Shown here one piece after another: positions 1 to 12,000 of a stretch of DNA of 64,000 nt. Where the stretch lies: the NCBI GenBank assembly GCA_900312665.1, contig ONZQ02000021.1, positions 213,886 to 277,885 on the forward strand. The letters run 5' to 3'. Position numbers and translations under genes: made by a program. Source of the stretch: Cephalotrichum gorgonifer (lineage: Eukaryota; Ascomycota; Sordariomycetes; Microascales; Microascaceae). A model generated the notes under the pieces. It was not told the origin of the DNA and ran no database searches. It worked only from the letters and a program-made list of their open reading frames with translations. The stretch's first letter is position 1; every line of letters begins with the position of its first letter.

Positions 1-1007
1 CCGTTATGTCGTACCCTTGACTTGTTCAGGAGAACACCCGATAAATCGAGTCCTGTGGAACTACATATAGTAATGAACAGCATGCCTCCAACACTTTGGA
101 GAAAATAGAGAGAAAAGAAATTCCGTTTAAAGAGAAGATGCGAGCCGAAAAGCGTATCGTGAGAGGCTAGGTAAGGGAGGCAAACGAAAGGGGTAAAGGG
201 GGTATAGGGGGTGGTGGTGTTATATAAACAACTAGGATGAAAACGGTACGTGGACGGAAACGTAACAGGATAGGATTAAGTAAAAACAGAAGCGAGGTAG
301 GGACGGTTAACATACAGTCCGGTTATGCCGTAGAATCCGGAAAACGCAGGGGCGAGGCGATGGGGTGGGGGCGGCAAGGCTGCAGAGGCGGGTGAGGCTG
401 GGGGGGTTGGGGGCGGAATTTGATCCGACTGTTGTGAATATCCCTGAGTCCACGCACAACCAACCGCGTGTAGACCACTGATACAACATGAAGCTACTTC
501 TTATTTAGCTCCCACAATTACCCTTTTTGTCAGCATCTCCGCCTGCCTCGAGAAGGAGCTGGACAACCTTATTGTTATCATTCCCAAAAGATACAGAAGG
601 AGCCTTTTGCTATTTAATACATCTCCCTTCGCATCGAGATCGGTGCCAGTGCCAAGATGGTGCTGTGCCACGATACTTAACCCAACAGATGGCGAAACAA
701 CCAATGGTACGATGTGGATCACTATGATCTTATTGGTAAGAACTTTATATCTTTCAAACCATACTTAGGTGACCGGAGTATATGGACTGGATTACCGGAT
801 ATCGCTCCTGAATCATTCCTAGTCTAGGAAAGGCTCGGGGGGGGGGTATAGCAAAAGCTAGGTACTATGCAACTAATAGATACGCACCTATACTACTACT
901 AGTTTACACTATAGACTAGTTCTGGGGTTAACTATCAAGAACTCATCCCCCTCCATGCCCGAAAGATCAATCGCTTTGCCGGACTCGAGATTTACTTGTC
1001 CGGTGAC
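1..1007. other. Intergenic region left of the cluster
   Basis: Apart from the ankyrin remnant I see no supported gene here. There are G-rich runs (around 370-415 and 838-847) and short open frames without recognisable content. The last few hundred bases are probably the 3' untranslated region of the MFS gene that ends at 1008. Confidence 0.4.
505..700 (-). pseudogene. Ankyrin-repeat gene remnant
   Basis: Read on the minus strand, this stretch gives two pieces typical of ankyrin repeats. One contains GTGTDLDAKGD; the other, in a neighbouring frame, contains KVVQLLLEAGGDADKKGN and then a stop. The frame changes between the pieces, and no start or longer repeat array is visible, so this is a decayed fragment rather than a working gene. 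Ankyrin proteins are often found in variable parts of fungal genomes. It lies downstream of the first transporter gene, at the outer edge of the metabolite cluster. Confidence 0.55.
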
Positions 1008-2961
1008 CTAGTCTACAACACCCTTCACATCAGTGACGGCGTCTTTGGCCCCCCTATTGGATTCTTCGTCCCCTTGGCTGGCAACCTCGGTAACCTCACC
1101 TCTCTTGTTTTTCTTTTCGCGTATGATGAGGAGCTTGACAATTACCGCGGCGATGATGGATGCAATGACGAGACCGAAACTGGCAGGGTAGCCATAACCT
1201 AGAGGATAGAGGAAGTAAGAGCGTCACGTTAGCATTGTCTTCCCCCCTCTTCCTATCAAAAAAGGGACTTGTGGAACCGGGTGTTTAGGGTGACTCACGG
1301 AAATCGGGCGCCATGGTCTGGGGGAATATCACAATCGGCAGCCAGGCCACCACAGCGTACGTCATACCGTTCATGCTGCTGGCTACGACGGCGCGCTCGA
1401 TATTATCCTCGCGGCAGACCTCCATGGCCCAGGCAAAACTATATTACTCGCTCGTTAGATATCGGCGATGATAATCCGAAGAATAAAATAATACATGGTA
1501 TATCTGTTGAGAAGTTTAGAAACTTACAATACTCCTGGCATGAGCTGGACTCCGATGAACAAGAAGGCGAACATTTTGATTCCGACTCCGGCTGGCCAGA
1601 AGGCTAAGATGCCATTCGAGATCAATCCCAGTGCCTGTTTCTGTTAGTGAACCCAAAGGGAAACCTAAAATTTGGTTGACTTGTCGAAGAAGAAAGCAAA
1701 CACCACCAGGGCTTTGGGGGGGGGGGGTACTAACTAGAGGAATAACAACAAAGAGGAATCTGCTTCCAGTGTAATCGGACAGATAGCCCCAAAGGACCGT
1801 AGCAAAGCCCGAGATCAGCCATGTTCCGGTGGGGATGACGTTGGTCTGAACAACGGAGTAACCTTCCGACTTGAGCCAGATGGCGAAGAATCCGGCGGAC
1901 ATGGAGGAACAGCCGTAGACCTAGTACGAAGAGAAAGGTTCAGGTCAGCTCCTTTCGTAACCATCTAGCAAGGCCAATCAAGAACCAGAGTTCTCCTCTC
2001 TCTTTTCTTCTCTATCAAAGGGCTCACTTACGACGTAGGCGGCGACGAAGCCGTACCATCTCCACCGAGTCAGGACGCGCCCCACTTGCTTGAAGCTGAT
2101 ACCGGTCGCGGGAGCGGTGCCTTGCTTGCGGACCCTCTCCAGGGCCAAAGCATGCTCCTCTTCGGTGAGGAACCAGACTTTATCAGAGAACGGGCTATCG
2201 GGCAGGAAGAAGAAAGTAGAGATGCCGACTGGGACGGTCATGATCTGTCATGCGTTAGTTGGAATTCCCCCGCCCCTTCATGTCGCTCCGAGACATGAAC
2301 GCAAATTGCAACACAGGGTTTTGCTACTCACCCCACAGATTATGTACAGCCATCTCCAGCCAGCAAGGCCATTGACGCCATCGAGGTTGGTGAAGACAGC
2401 CGCCTGCATGAATCCCGAGAATGCCGTCCCGATCGGAGCCGTCATCATGAAGAGGGCGGTCCGCTTCGCCATTTCAGTCTTGGTATACCATCCTCCGATA
2501 AGATAGAGGATAACGGGCGAGAAGGAGCTCTCGAACAGACCGACGAGGAAGCGGAAGGCGTACAGCTGATTCGAGTTGGTTATGCCCGCCTGCGCAAAGG
2601 TCCAGACACCCCAACCGACCTCCATGAGGGCGAGCCAGAGGGCCGGGCGGACCTTCTGGACGATGAGCGTGCTGGGGACCTGCATGATGGCGTAGGCAAT
2701 GGTGTACATGGTGTTGGCGTAGGTGTACTCATTCCCATTCATCTGGAGATCCTCCTTCATGCCGGAGACATAGGCGTTCATCAGGTTGGTTTGGTCGAGG
2801 AACTTCATGAAGAAGCCGAGGCAGCCGATGATGAGGATGGAGAGGTCGAGCTTCAGGAGGAGCCTCCGCTCGGCTTTACTCTTCAGGTGTGTATCCGAGT
2901 CCCAGATCCACGACCGGAAGGACACCCGGTTGGGCGGTAGGATGCCGGTGTCTACGGCCAT
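1008..2961 (-). CDS. MFS transporter, Dal5/allantoate permease (ACS) family
   Basis: A membrane transporter of the major facilitator superfamily, probably taking up small organic anions or vitamins; the substrate is not evident. Six exons fit GT-AG introns and stay in frame: 2961-2332, 2244-2032, 1920-1735, 1634-1528, 1438-1299 and 1198-1008, giving 488 aa. The family signature LDQTNLMNAYVSGMKEDL follows the first membrane segment. RFLVGLFESSFSPVILYLIG and a short tail rich in charged residues are also typical of Dal5-type permeases. A GTG 39 bases upstream is in frame, but the ATG at 2961 is the natural start. It sits at the left edge of the PKS-NRPS cluster beyond P450-1. Cluster membership is possible but unproven, since this family more often imports nutrients than exports products. 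Confidence 0.88.
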
Positions 2962-3993
2962 TGTCCGAGCTGAACGAGGGGGTAAAGGTGCAAATACCAA
3001 ACTTCTAATTTTTTCGTATGTTTGCTTTAAATTGCAAAAAAAATAAAGGTGTTACCGAACGCAGCACTGGTGAACTCAAGGTGAGGGTGTACCAAGGGGA
3101 AGGCGAAGGATGCGATTGATGGGTAGTAAATTCAAGAGCTGCGGGACAGAGTTAATATAAAGCTGCAGCTCCAACATAACGGTTCGAGCTCTCTGTAGCT
3201 TAGCAGCTCGTGAAGCGGGGATAGCTATGGCGACATTTGACCCTGGTCCTCCGCACACTTTCTGTCGGAGAACCTCCCACTCCGATTCGGTGCAGCCGGC
3301 GCATGGGCGGCATCGGGGTGGGGCACTCCCCCCNNNNNNNNNNNNNNNNNNNNGGGTTTACCCCCCACTGTGGTTCCCCACGCCCATGGCTTCGGTGTCG
3401 CTGTGTGACCAATCATGCAGGCATGCCAAGATTCCAATCGTCTGATTACCATTGGTTCAATGATGCAATGTTTGCTCTGGCCAAACGGGACCGGTAGCAA
3501 GAATCCGTCTGTGATATATTCAATAAATGCCCGTTCCGGAAAGACTACCAACAAAACTAAGGAAATTCATCGGTGTATGGGCGGCCTTGCATTACTGAGA
3601 GGCCACTAAGATCACTTGCACAACTGCTGAAATTGAGAGAACGAGAGCAGGTGTGGAGGAAATGCCAACCCGCCGAACCACATCAATTGGTTGACAATGG
3701 TTTATTGATAGCTATTGGGAGCCAACTGGAGCAAAAGAGTCCAACGCACCTCGTATCAGTGCTCTTAGTCCAGTAGGTCCCTTATATTCCCGTATGCCAA
3801 TGATAGCTATTTGATGCTTCTCCCTATAGACAGCCGTCCGCGACTCGAGTTCGCTGCTTTGACTTGACCGGCTTTGGTAACACCAAAGATTGCTTAATTG
3901 ATGCCTCGGCTGCCCCGCCCAGGACGCCCACATATACCCATGATAAATTTGTCTCAGCTATCCCCTGCCAATCCTACTCCCTTCATTTACCCT
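2962..3993. other. Intergenic region with a 20-N assembly gap
   Basis: No gene is supported between the MFS gene and P450-1. The gap at 3334-3353 is flanked by a run of C on the left and GGG on the right, as expected where assembly failed at a homopolymer. The gap flanks carry a loose inverted similarity (GCATGGGCG on the left; CGCCCATGG on the right). Confidence 0.5.
3334..3353. other. Assembly gap (20 N)
   Basis: Twenty unknown bases between C and G runs. Gap length is probably nominal. It does not interrupt any gene I can see. Confidence 0.95.
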
Positions 3994-6006
3994 CTACGGC
4001 GCCTGAGAGCTCTTCCCTTTGAACAGGAGCACCGTGCCGAAATCTGGCAAGGTGGCATTATCGTGGTTCGTGTCCGGCGGGCGTGTCTGGCTCTCTTTTT
4101 GGTACTTGATATCGTAGCTGGTCAGGAGGTGCACGAGAACAAGCTTCAACGTGTCGGCGGCGTAGTTCCGGGCCGGGCACGCGTGGAACCCCGCGCCGAA
4201 CGTGGTCTCGACGTTGGAGAGGCTCGCGAACTGAAACTTGTACGGGTCTATGGTTTCGCGCTTGCGGAGGAACCGCCATGGATCGAACGTCTCCGGGTCC
4301 TCGTAGAACTGGGGATCGGTCTGAGGGCCGCTATGGAGTACCTGGGCCATTGTCCCCTTGGGCAGGTGCAACCCGTCTTTGAAGGTGTAGGGTACCCTGG
4401 CTGCGCGGGTAACGCGTGCTAGAGGGAGCGAGAAGAAAAGAGTTAGCCTTTTTACTCAAGAAATTCTTCAAGATAAAAAATGGGGGGGACATGGGTAATT
4501 AAACAAAGACGAAAAAAATGGAAAGGGCTAACCGTGTCCCATGAAATGAAGACGCTGGCTCTCCTTCATGAAACTGTCCAGCTTCAGAAGCTTGGCCACG
4601 GCAGGCCGCGTCCAGTTTGAGTACTCATTCCTAACCGCCTCGATCTCATCGAGTATAGCCTTCTTCGCGTCCTGATGCTTCTCGTCTAGCAAGTCGTACA
4701 AGATGGACAGAGTTATGGCCGAGCTGCTGTGGATCGACGCGACAGCAAGGAAGAGCTGGTGCTCCGCCAGGACCGCCGGCGTGATCTTGCGATTCTGGGC
4801 GTCGTAAGTCTCCATCAGCCACTGCACGCCGTCATTGTAGCGCGTCTGCCTCTTCTCGACGGGGATCCTCGACGCCTGCCTCCTCGCCTCCAGGACGGGA
4901 GTGAGAAGTTCTGTGGCCCGCTTCCGATCTGCGAGGACGGTCTTCACAGCCGGGGAGAAGTAGCGGGCCGCCCAGCGGGTGTAGGCTGGCCACGACGCGC
5001 GGAGGGCGTGGGCTGCTTCCATAGACTTCTTCGTGAAGCTGAGGCATATGCCGAGCCACTCGTCGTTTTTGGAGAGCTCGGGGCCGGCGATCACCCTGGC
5101 CGAAAGGCGGGCCACGGCGAAGGCGAAAATGGGGTAGGGGGTCACGGGTGTCCAGTCTGCAACGTCATCCCCGGCCAACGGGTCAGCGAGTGAGGCTCTT
5201 TCATCACAATTGAGGGATGGTTAGAAGGCAATTCTCTGGAAATGCTAACCTGGAGTCAGGGGGATCATCTTGTTGAAAATTGCCGAGCACTCGTCCTTGA
5301 CGCCGGCAATAATAGTGGCTATTATTGAGTCAGTCACGGCGTTTTTAGAAAGAATCGTCGGAAATCGCGCAGAGTCTCCTGGTGCTTGAGGTTTGGGTCT
5401 TACGCAGGTTCCTGATCAGGTCTGTCCGCATCACATGGGATGCTTCCTCCGTGACCTTGGCCATGCCAATTTCATTCTGCGAGAAGAGCTATCAAACCCC
5501 GCGTTGTTAGCGATATAGATCAGGGTGACAACCGCAAGTTCACCGTTGGGGAGAACAAACCAGTTCCGAGAAGTACGGGAAGCTGAGCTGCGATTCATGG
5601 GCAGCTTTGAACTCGTCCATATACTTCAGGGGCAGATAAACCTGGGGCGCCAGCTCATCAATGTAGTTTCGCATAGCGAATGCCTGGCCATGTTTCAAGT
5701 ACTGTGATTGCGTACATACGATGTTACTGTTAAACCATATTCCCTTGCTGCATTTCGAACTATGGAAGCCGTTGAGAGAAGGCGGGGAGGGGTTACCTTC
5801 TCATAGCCAAGTTTGAGCAGCTTCCCACTCTCCTGCAGGTATCTCTGCCTCGAATCATCGCCATCCTCAAACTTGAGAAACGGGACTCTCAGGCTCCGGG
5901 AAGCCTTCCACCGACGGTAAAGCGCAAACACCAGCGTCGTCGTGAACGCGACGGGGAGGAACGCCTGCGGGTTAGCGAGGGCGCTTGCTAAGATGTCGTC
6001 GAGCAT
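3994..6006 (-). CDS. Cytochrome P450 monooxygenase (P450-1)
   Basis: Heme-thiolate monooxygenase, probably a tailoring oxidase of the cluster, anchored in the ER by an N-terminal hydrophobic segment (about residues 14-30). Six exons keep frame: 6006-5797, 5701-5561, 5488-5404, 5318-5250, 5195-4533 and 4418-3994, giving 530 aa. The K-helix ExxR motif appears as ESQR in KLDSFMKESQRLHF. The PERF-like region is FDPWRFLRKRE. The heme loop is FGAGFHACPARNYA, with the ligand Cys and an Ala where Gly is commoner (CPAR). The I-helix lacks the usual AGxxT and reads AVASIHSSS, a variant seen in several fungal biosynthetic P450s. It is divergent from the MFS exporter at 6709 and shares its promoter, which carries three CCAATCGGAG copies. 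The substrate is not predictable. Confidence 0.92.
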
Positions 6007-6708
6007 CGTGGACCGCACAGCAAGATAACCAGGGACAGGGTGTAATAGGTACGGTTGCTAGCAGGGTTCTGATCGAAAGGCGGAAATTGCCCATTCAGCC
6101 ACAGTTGACGCCTACTTCGCAATTTTTGAAGACAGACTAATACATCCAGTATTACTTCTGCCATTTTGGGTGGACAGCTTCCTCTTTCATCTTACACCCC
6201 CACCCCCCTTTACCCCCTTGCCTCCTCAACCCAGTTCATTGTAACCCCGGCGCGATATGGCGTGCAGCCGGAGCTCGGAATCACACACATTGAAGGCACG
6301 GGGCGGGAATGTCCCGACCAATCGGAGGTCGTCGCTCCTGCTCCGGTCGCTTCAGCCAATCGGAGTCGACTCCCCAGGTTTTCGCTTACAAACTAAGACA
6401 ATCTATCTCCGATCGATCTAGCCAATCGGAGCACCGCATCGAGATCTGGTATTCCTGTGCTTTGTCGTCGTTCGGACATTGGAATTCTGGCTTCGCGAGG
6501 GTTGCCCGTGGCCTGCTATACCCATCTTCAGTTCGGTCTCGAAAAAAAAAATTCCCAGGTTGCGGTATCGTTCCCCCCTCCTTCCATTCCCCTTGCCAGT
6601 CACACGCATCAGCATCAATTCTGTCAGTTCCTGCTGCGACGCCCTTCCTGACTTCCCTGGGACTTACACGGTAGACGTGTCTACTATAGACCCAAACTTC
6701 ATTCCATC
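6007..6708. promoter_or_regulatory. Divergent promoter between P450-1 and the MFS exporter
   Basis: Both flanking genes start outward from this 702-base region, so it should hold both promoters. It contains CCAATCGGAG three times, at 6318-6327, 6356-6365 and 6422-6431, all in the same orientation. The motif joins a CCAAT box to a CGG triplet of the kind bound by zinc-cluster regulators. A polypyrimidine-rich leader precedes the ATG at 6709. Confidence 0.6.
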
Positions 6709-8710
6709 ATGACGACAAAATCACCTCCGGAAGTGAACGGGACGGCCGTCACTGAGTCTCTCAAACTCAAGGACCCCTCCATTCCCTCCGACACCCTCTC
6801 GACTGTGGACGGTAGCCAAAGTAGCACGTCTGCGCCTGCGTCTGCGAACAGCAAGGAGCCCACCACCACCACAACTGAGGCGGTGCAGCCCTCTGATAGT
6901 GCGCCCGCCGCTGAACCCGAATTGGAAGAGCCTGCTGGCCCGCCTAGCTACGGCTGGCGCTTCTACGTTATTTTTGGCGCGCTCGTGGCCGCCACCCTTC
7001 TAAGCGCCCTCGATGGCGCCATTGTTGCAGTCGCGCTACCCACGATTTCCGCTAGCCTTGAAACTGGACCAGACTATGTTTGGATAGCGAACGTCTATTT
7101 CCTTACTGGGTGAGAACCCCCCTTTTCAAATTTTTATTTTGTTCTTTTGACCCCTTGTGAATTCCTTTGAGGGATGGCGGGCCTAATCTTCTTCCCCGCC
7201 CTGTATCCTGCCTAGTTTTTTCCCCCACCATTTCTTGTTTTCTTTCTGGAGAAATAAAGTAATAGCATCGCTAATGGGTTGAAATGATGTATGCAGAGCT
7301 GTGTTCCAGCCGCTCTTTGGTCAAATGTCCGATCTTTGGGGTCGGCGATGGGTCTTTCTCTCCATCTTGGCCATCTTTACCCTAGGAAGTGGTCTCTGCG
7401 GTGGAGCTAACTCATCAAATATGCTGATTGCGGCTCGCGCTGTGCAGGGTGTCGGCGCCGGTGGCATCAACATGATGGTGGACCTCATTGTCTGCGACCT
7501 CGTACCCATGCGGGACCGCGGAAAGTTCCTGGGCATCCTCTTCGGCATCATGGGCCTCTTCACGGCCGTGGGCCCTCTCGTCGGCGGTGCCCTCGCACAA
7601 TCCGGCCAGTGGCGGTGGGCCTTCTATCTGAATCTGCCCATCGGTGCCGCATGCATGGTCGTTACGTTCTTCTTCCTCAAGGTAAAGAGCCGCACCGACG
7701 GTACGTTCGCCGGGAAGATGCGGCGGATCGACTGGGGAGGCGTGACCATCCTGACTCTCTCGTGCATCGCCGTTATGTACGCCGTGACCTATGGTGGCTC
7801 TCTGCGTTCGTGGACGGACCCTTCAGTCCTTGCGCCCTTGATTGTCGGCCTCTTCCTCCTGCTGGTTGTGTTCGTCGCCTTCGAGGGCTCCCCTCTGGTC
7901 AAGGAACCGGTGACGCCCTACCATCTCTTTGCCAACAGAACCTCGGCTGCAGCCTTTGCCATCACCTTTTTGCACTCTATCATGGGTCTCTACATGATAT
8001 ACGTCTACTCGCTATACTTCCAAGCCGTCTTGGGCGCCAACCAGACCATGAGTGGTGTCTACCTGATGCCGAGTGTAATTGGCTTCCCCCTCTCCGTCAT
8101 GATCGGGGGCACCCTCACCACGACGCTGGGACGCTACAAGCCCATCCATCTCGTCGGCTTCGCGTTCATGACGCTAGGATGCGGTCTTTCTTCCATCCTC
8201 GGCGTCGGCTCCCACCCGGCCATGTGGGTCTTCTTCCAGCTCTTCCTGGCCATCGGAAACGGACTGCCTATGGCCTGCCTCCTTCCTGCCGTCCAAGCCA
8301 TGCTTAAGGAGTCCGACACCGCCCTGAGCACGGGGACCTGGGCCTTAATCCGCAGCCTCGGCGTCATCTGGGGTGTGACTATCCCAGCCGCGGTCTTCAA
8401 CAACAGGTTCGACCAGCTGCTCCACACCATCGAGGACGACGGGGCGCGCGCCCAGCTGGGCGGCGGCCAGGCATACTCGCACGCGACCGCGGAGCTCGTC
8501 GATTCATTCGGGGGACCGGTAGGGGATCAGATTAGAGATGTGTATAGCCGGAGTATTCAGAGGGTGTGGCATATCGCCATTGTGGTAGCCGGCCTTAGCT
8601 TCCTTTTGTCCTTGGTGGAGAAGGAGGTTGTGCTCCGCAAGGAACTGGAGACGGATTTCGGGCTGGAGGAGGGGGAGAAGAAGACGGAGGAGAAGGAAGT
8701 GGCTCCGTAG
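6709..8710 (+). CDS. MFS drug-type efflux transporter (DHA2-like, 14 TM)
   Basis: Proton-driven exporter at the plasma membrane, probably removing the cluster product or giving self-protection. Two exons, 6709-7109 and 7297-8710, join in frame to 604 aa. A hydrophilic Ser/Thr/Pro-rich N-terminus of about 75 residues precedes the first membrane segment, which carries LDGAIVAVALPTI, the usual motif of this subfamily. The loop GQMSDLWGRRWVF matches MFS motif A, and GAGGINMMVDLIVCDLVP together with GPLVGGALA match the antiporter motif of drug exporters. The tail is acidic and lysine-rich. It is divergent from P450-1 with three shared CCAATCGGAG motifs, and is followed by a 19-base tandem repeat before the PKS-NRPS 3' end. 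Confidence 0.93.
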
Positions 8711-9086
8711 ATTCGATATTTGGGTTAGCCTCCGATTTAAAAGGGGGAAAGGGGGGAATCTAGAATTTAGGCATGTTGATGGATAGAACGTCGTGTTCTG
8801 TGCTGTACACTCGCTCGATTGATACTGTCTTAGATTAAGAGTTAGGAATACATATCAGAAGGAGCAGCACATGTTGGAATATGGAATAAATATCACAATA
8901 AGCAGTGAAAACCAGAATAAGGAGTAACTATCAGAATAAGGAGCAAGTATCAGCATAGGGGGTAGCTGCCAGAATAAAAAATAAATATCTGAGTAGAGAG
9001 ACTATATACCATGACAAGAAATACATATCATAACAAGCAATAAATCATAAAGCTCCCCGGAACTCCAGAGATGAGAAAGCCGCCAT
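8711..9086. other. 3' intergenic region between exporter and PKS-NRPS
   Basis: Convergent 3' ends; AT-rich and mostly occupied by the 19-base tandem array. It must contain the polyadenylation signals of both genes, but I could not assign them. Confidence 0.5.
8836..9046. repeat. Degenerate 19-base tandem repeat, about 11 units
   Basis: An A-rich array in the space between two converging genes. Clear units start at 8912 (CCAGAATAAGGAGTAACTA), 8931 (TCAGAATAAGGAGCAAGTA), 8950, 8969 and 8988. Weaker units extend left to 8836 and, after a 2-base slip at 9007, right to 9046. Units begin with YCAGAATAAG and end with a TA-rich tail. Copies are diverged, so the array is not recent. No coding content. 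Confidence 0.75.
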
Positions 9087-12000
9087 CTACTCCTTCAAAA
9101 GCTTTGGAATCAACAATTGTCCCTCGGCAGCCCGTTTCAGGTACAGCGCAAGCAAATGATTCAACCCAGCCTGTTCCGCACGTTCGACCCATTGCGCAAA
9201 GGGCAAGACGTCGAAAGAAGTTCCCGTACCCAGCTCCATGATGGACTTCATCTCGTCACCACCAATCTCAATTTCACCTGACTGGAAGCTATACCTCACC
9301 TCACCGCCGGCCACCGCGTTGTCCAGCACCTCGCGCACGATATCGCGGCCGACGGACTGCACGGACACGAAGTCGAATCCTCCATTCCACTCGGTCGTGT
9401 CTGGGATGGTCTTGGTCTCCTGCACGTACTTGGTAATGTTGCTCATCAGGTCCAGCTCGCTGGCGTCCTCGCCCGCAACACTCGTCGGCCTATGAATCCA
9501 GACCGGGAGGCCGGTCTGCTTCGCAGCGCGTTCGAGGAGAACTTCGCTGACCCATTTCGCCGATACGTAGCCGTCCTCGAGGGCTGCTCTTGTTGTGGTA
9601 GGAGGGTACTCCGCGATGGACTCACGCCCGAAGCTCGAGCGTCCGGCTTCGAGGGCGAGACGGGCCACTGTAGCCGAGGAGACGAAGTGCAGCGGAAGCC
9701 GACGAGGAGCCGCGAGCCGGATCAGTTCCCGGGTCGATGCCACGTTGACAAGGCGCAGCGAATTATATGTCTTCAGGAATGAGACGTCCGCACCTGCATG
9801 GATCACCGCATCGACGCCGCCGTCGCCGAAGATGGCCGCGGCGTCTCCTTCGGACAGCCCAAGCTGCGGTGCCCCGAGGTCGCCTGGATATGAGACTACC
9901 TTGGGGTGGCTGAAGAGGCTAGCCGGGAGGTCGGATTTCGCCTTCCGGACGGCGAGACAGTATACTTGGGAGACGCGCTCGTCGGCCAAGAGGCGGCGCA
10001 GAATTTCTTTTCCGATGAAGCCCGTAGCCCCAGTGAGGGCGACGACATTGATGGTTTGAGTACCCGTAGTCGGCTGTGCCGTGGCGTCATCGTGCTGCGT
10101 GATATCGGATGGAAGCGCCGCTTCACTTTCCCAGTCGATGATCGAGTTTGACTCGCTGGCCACCGTCAACCCCTGGTCCCGTAGCGAAGCAGCCATGGCT
10201 TCCAGAGTGCTGTTCTGGAAGAGCTTGTACAGCGAGGTCGACAGGTTGAGACGCTCTTTGATAAGGCCTTGCAGGTTTATCAAGGACAAGGAACTGCCAC
10301 CGACGTGGAAGAAGTCGGAAGAGCTGGTGATCGAGTGGCCATGTCGGCGGGCGAGTCCCTCGGGGAGAGCATCTTCCCAAAGTTGCCGGAGTGCCGCTTC
10401 AAGTTCCGTGAGCTGATCTTCATCATGCCTTGGCGTCCGCGCCTCCTCGGTAGTGGGCTTCGGCAGTGGCCAGCCGTCGATGGCACGGCGGTCAAGTTTG
10501 TGAGAGCTGTTGGTGGGAAGGTGGTAGACCCCGACGGCGACAGCGGGCTTCAAGTACTGCGGAAGGGGAAGATTGCGAGGTAGTTCCTCGAGGAAGCGGG
10601 CCTTCTCGGACGGCGAGAGACCGGTGTTGGATAGCACGACAAAGGCGACGAGGAAGGGCGCATTATCGTCGGACTCCGAATTCTTGCGGGCCGATACGAC
10701 GGTTTGGCTGACGCCGGGGATGGCCTGGAGGATTGTTGCCTCGACGTCCTGTAGGTCCACGCGGACGCCCGCCAGCTTGACTTGCGTACTACCCTCGACT
10801 CTACCCTGTAGGATGAGACGGCCGTCGCCTGTCAGGACCCCGCGATCACCCGTGCGATGCGCGGTCGTCCATCCCTTGGACTTGAAATAAGGACTGGCGA
10901 ACTTGTCGTGGATGAACCTCTCCGCCGTAAGCGCGTCGTCATTCAGATATCCCTTTGCCACGCCTGCGCCGCCAAGCACGATCTCGCCCGGCACTCCGGC
11001 CGGCACGGGGTCGAGGTTCTCGTCTACGATGTAAACGGAGCCGTTGGGCGTTATGGACAGCGGAGCCTTCGGGTTCCCGGTGGCATTTGCGAGGTCGAAG
11101 GACACATCTCCGTGCGCGGTCGTGATGGTTGCCTCAGCTGGCCCGTACGCGTCGATGACCCTGAGAGACTCAATGTCAAGGAGCTGGAGGTCCTGGATCT
11201 GCTGCCTAGTGATTGGCTCACCCCAAGTGAAGGCGTGACGCCACTGGGATTTCCGCAGAGCTTGTGGGTCCCAATGCCGCGCCCAGGTTCGGTACTCGGT
11301 CGGGGTGGCGCCAGTGGCGGTGATGTTCTCGTCGACGATCAGCTGCGACAGGGCGGCCGGGTCGCCACGTTCTGGCCCTCCCACAACGACCACCGTGCTC
11401 CCGATACCGAGCGCGACGATGGTTTGCTGCAGGGAGACGTCGAAGGAGTACGAAGCTTGGTTCAGGAAGACTTCCTGGCCCTCCCGAACGCCCCAGGTGG
11501 GCGGAACGGCGTCTGCGTAGTTGGCGATGCTGGAGTGCGAGAGCACGATCCCCTTTGGCTGGCCGGTCGAGCCGCTGGAATAGATGATGACGGCTGCGTC
11601 GGCGGGATTCGCGCTGTTCGGAACGGCGCCGGTTCCGTATGCCGAGGGCAGATTGGTGACGTCGATGATCGTGGGGGCAGGGGACGAGGGCTGGGACCCA
11701 GCGATACTGAGAATAAACTCGCCGCCCTTCGTGTGGGAATCGACCAGAATGGCGACCGGCTGGCTGTCGTTCGTAATCAGTGACAGCCTATCCGGACCTA
11801 CCTTGGGGTCCAGGGGCACGTAGGCGGCGCCCACGCGCAGGATGGCTAGAAGCGAGCATATCCAGTCTACCCCAGGGGTCTGGAACACTCCCACTTTCGA
11901 GGTGCCCGCAGCTCCCACCTCGACCAAGCGCCGCGCAATGCCTTCGACACGACTGGCGAGTGCACGGTAGGTCAACACGTTCCCGTAGGTGTCCTTCAGC

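Noticed and set aside
3290..3400. Terminal inverted repeats of a transposon around the N gap
   Set aside because: The inverted similarity is short and imperfect and the interior is unknown; no transposase trace nearby.
10857..11783. 308-codon plus-strand open frame
   Set aside because: Antisense to the adenylation domain. Its translation has no domain-like content.
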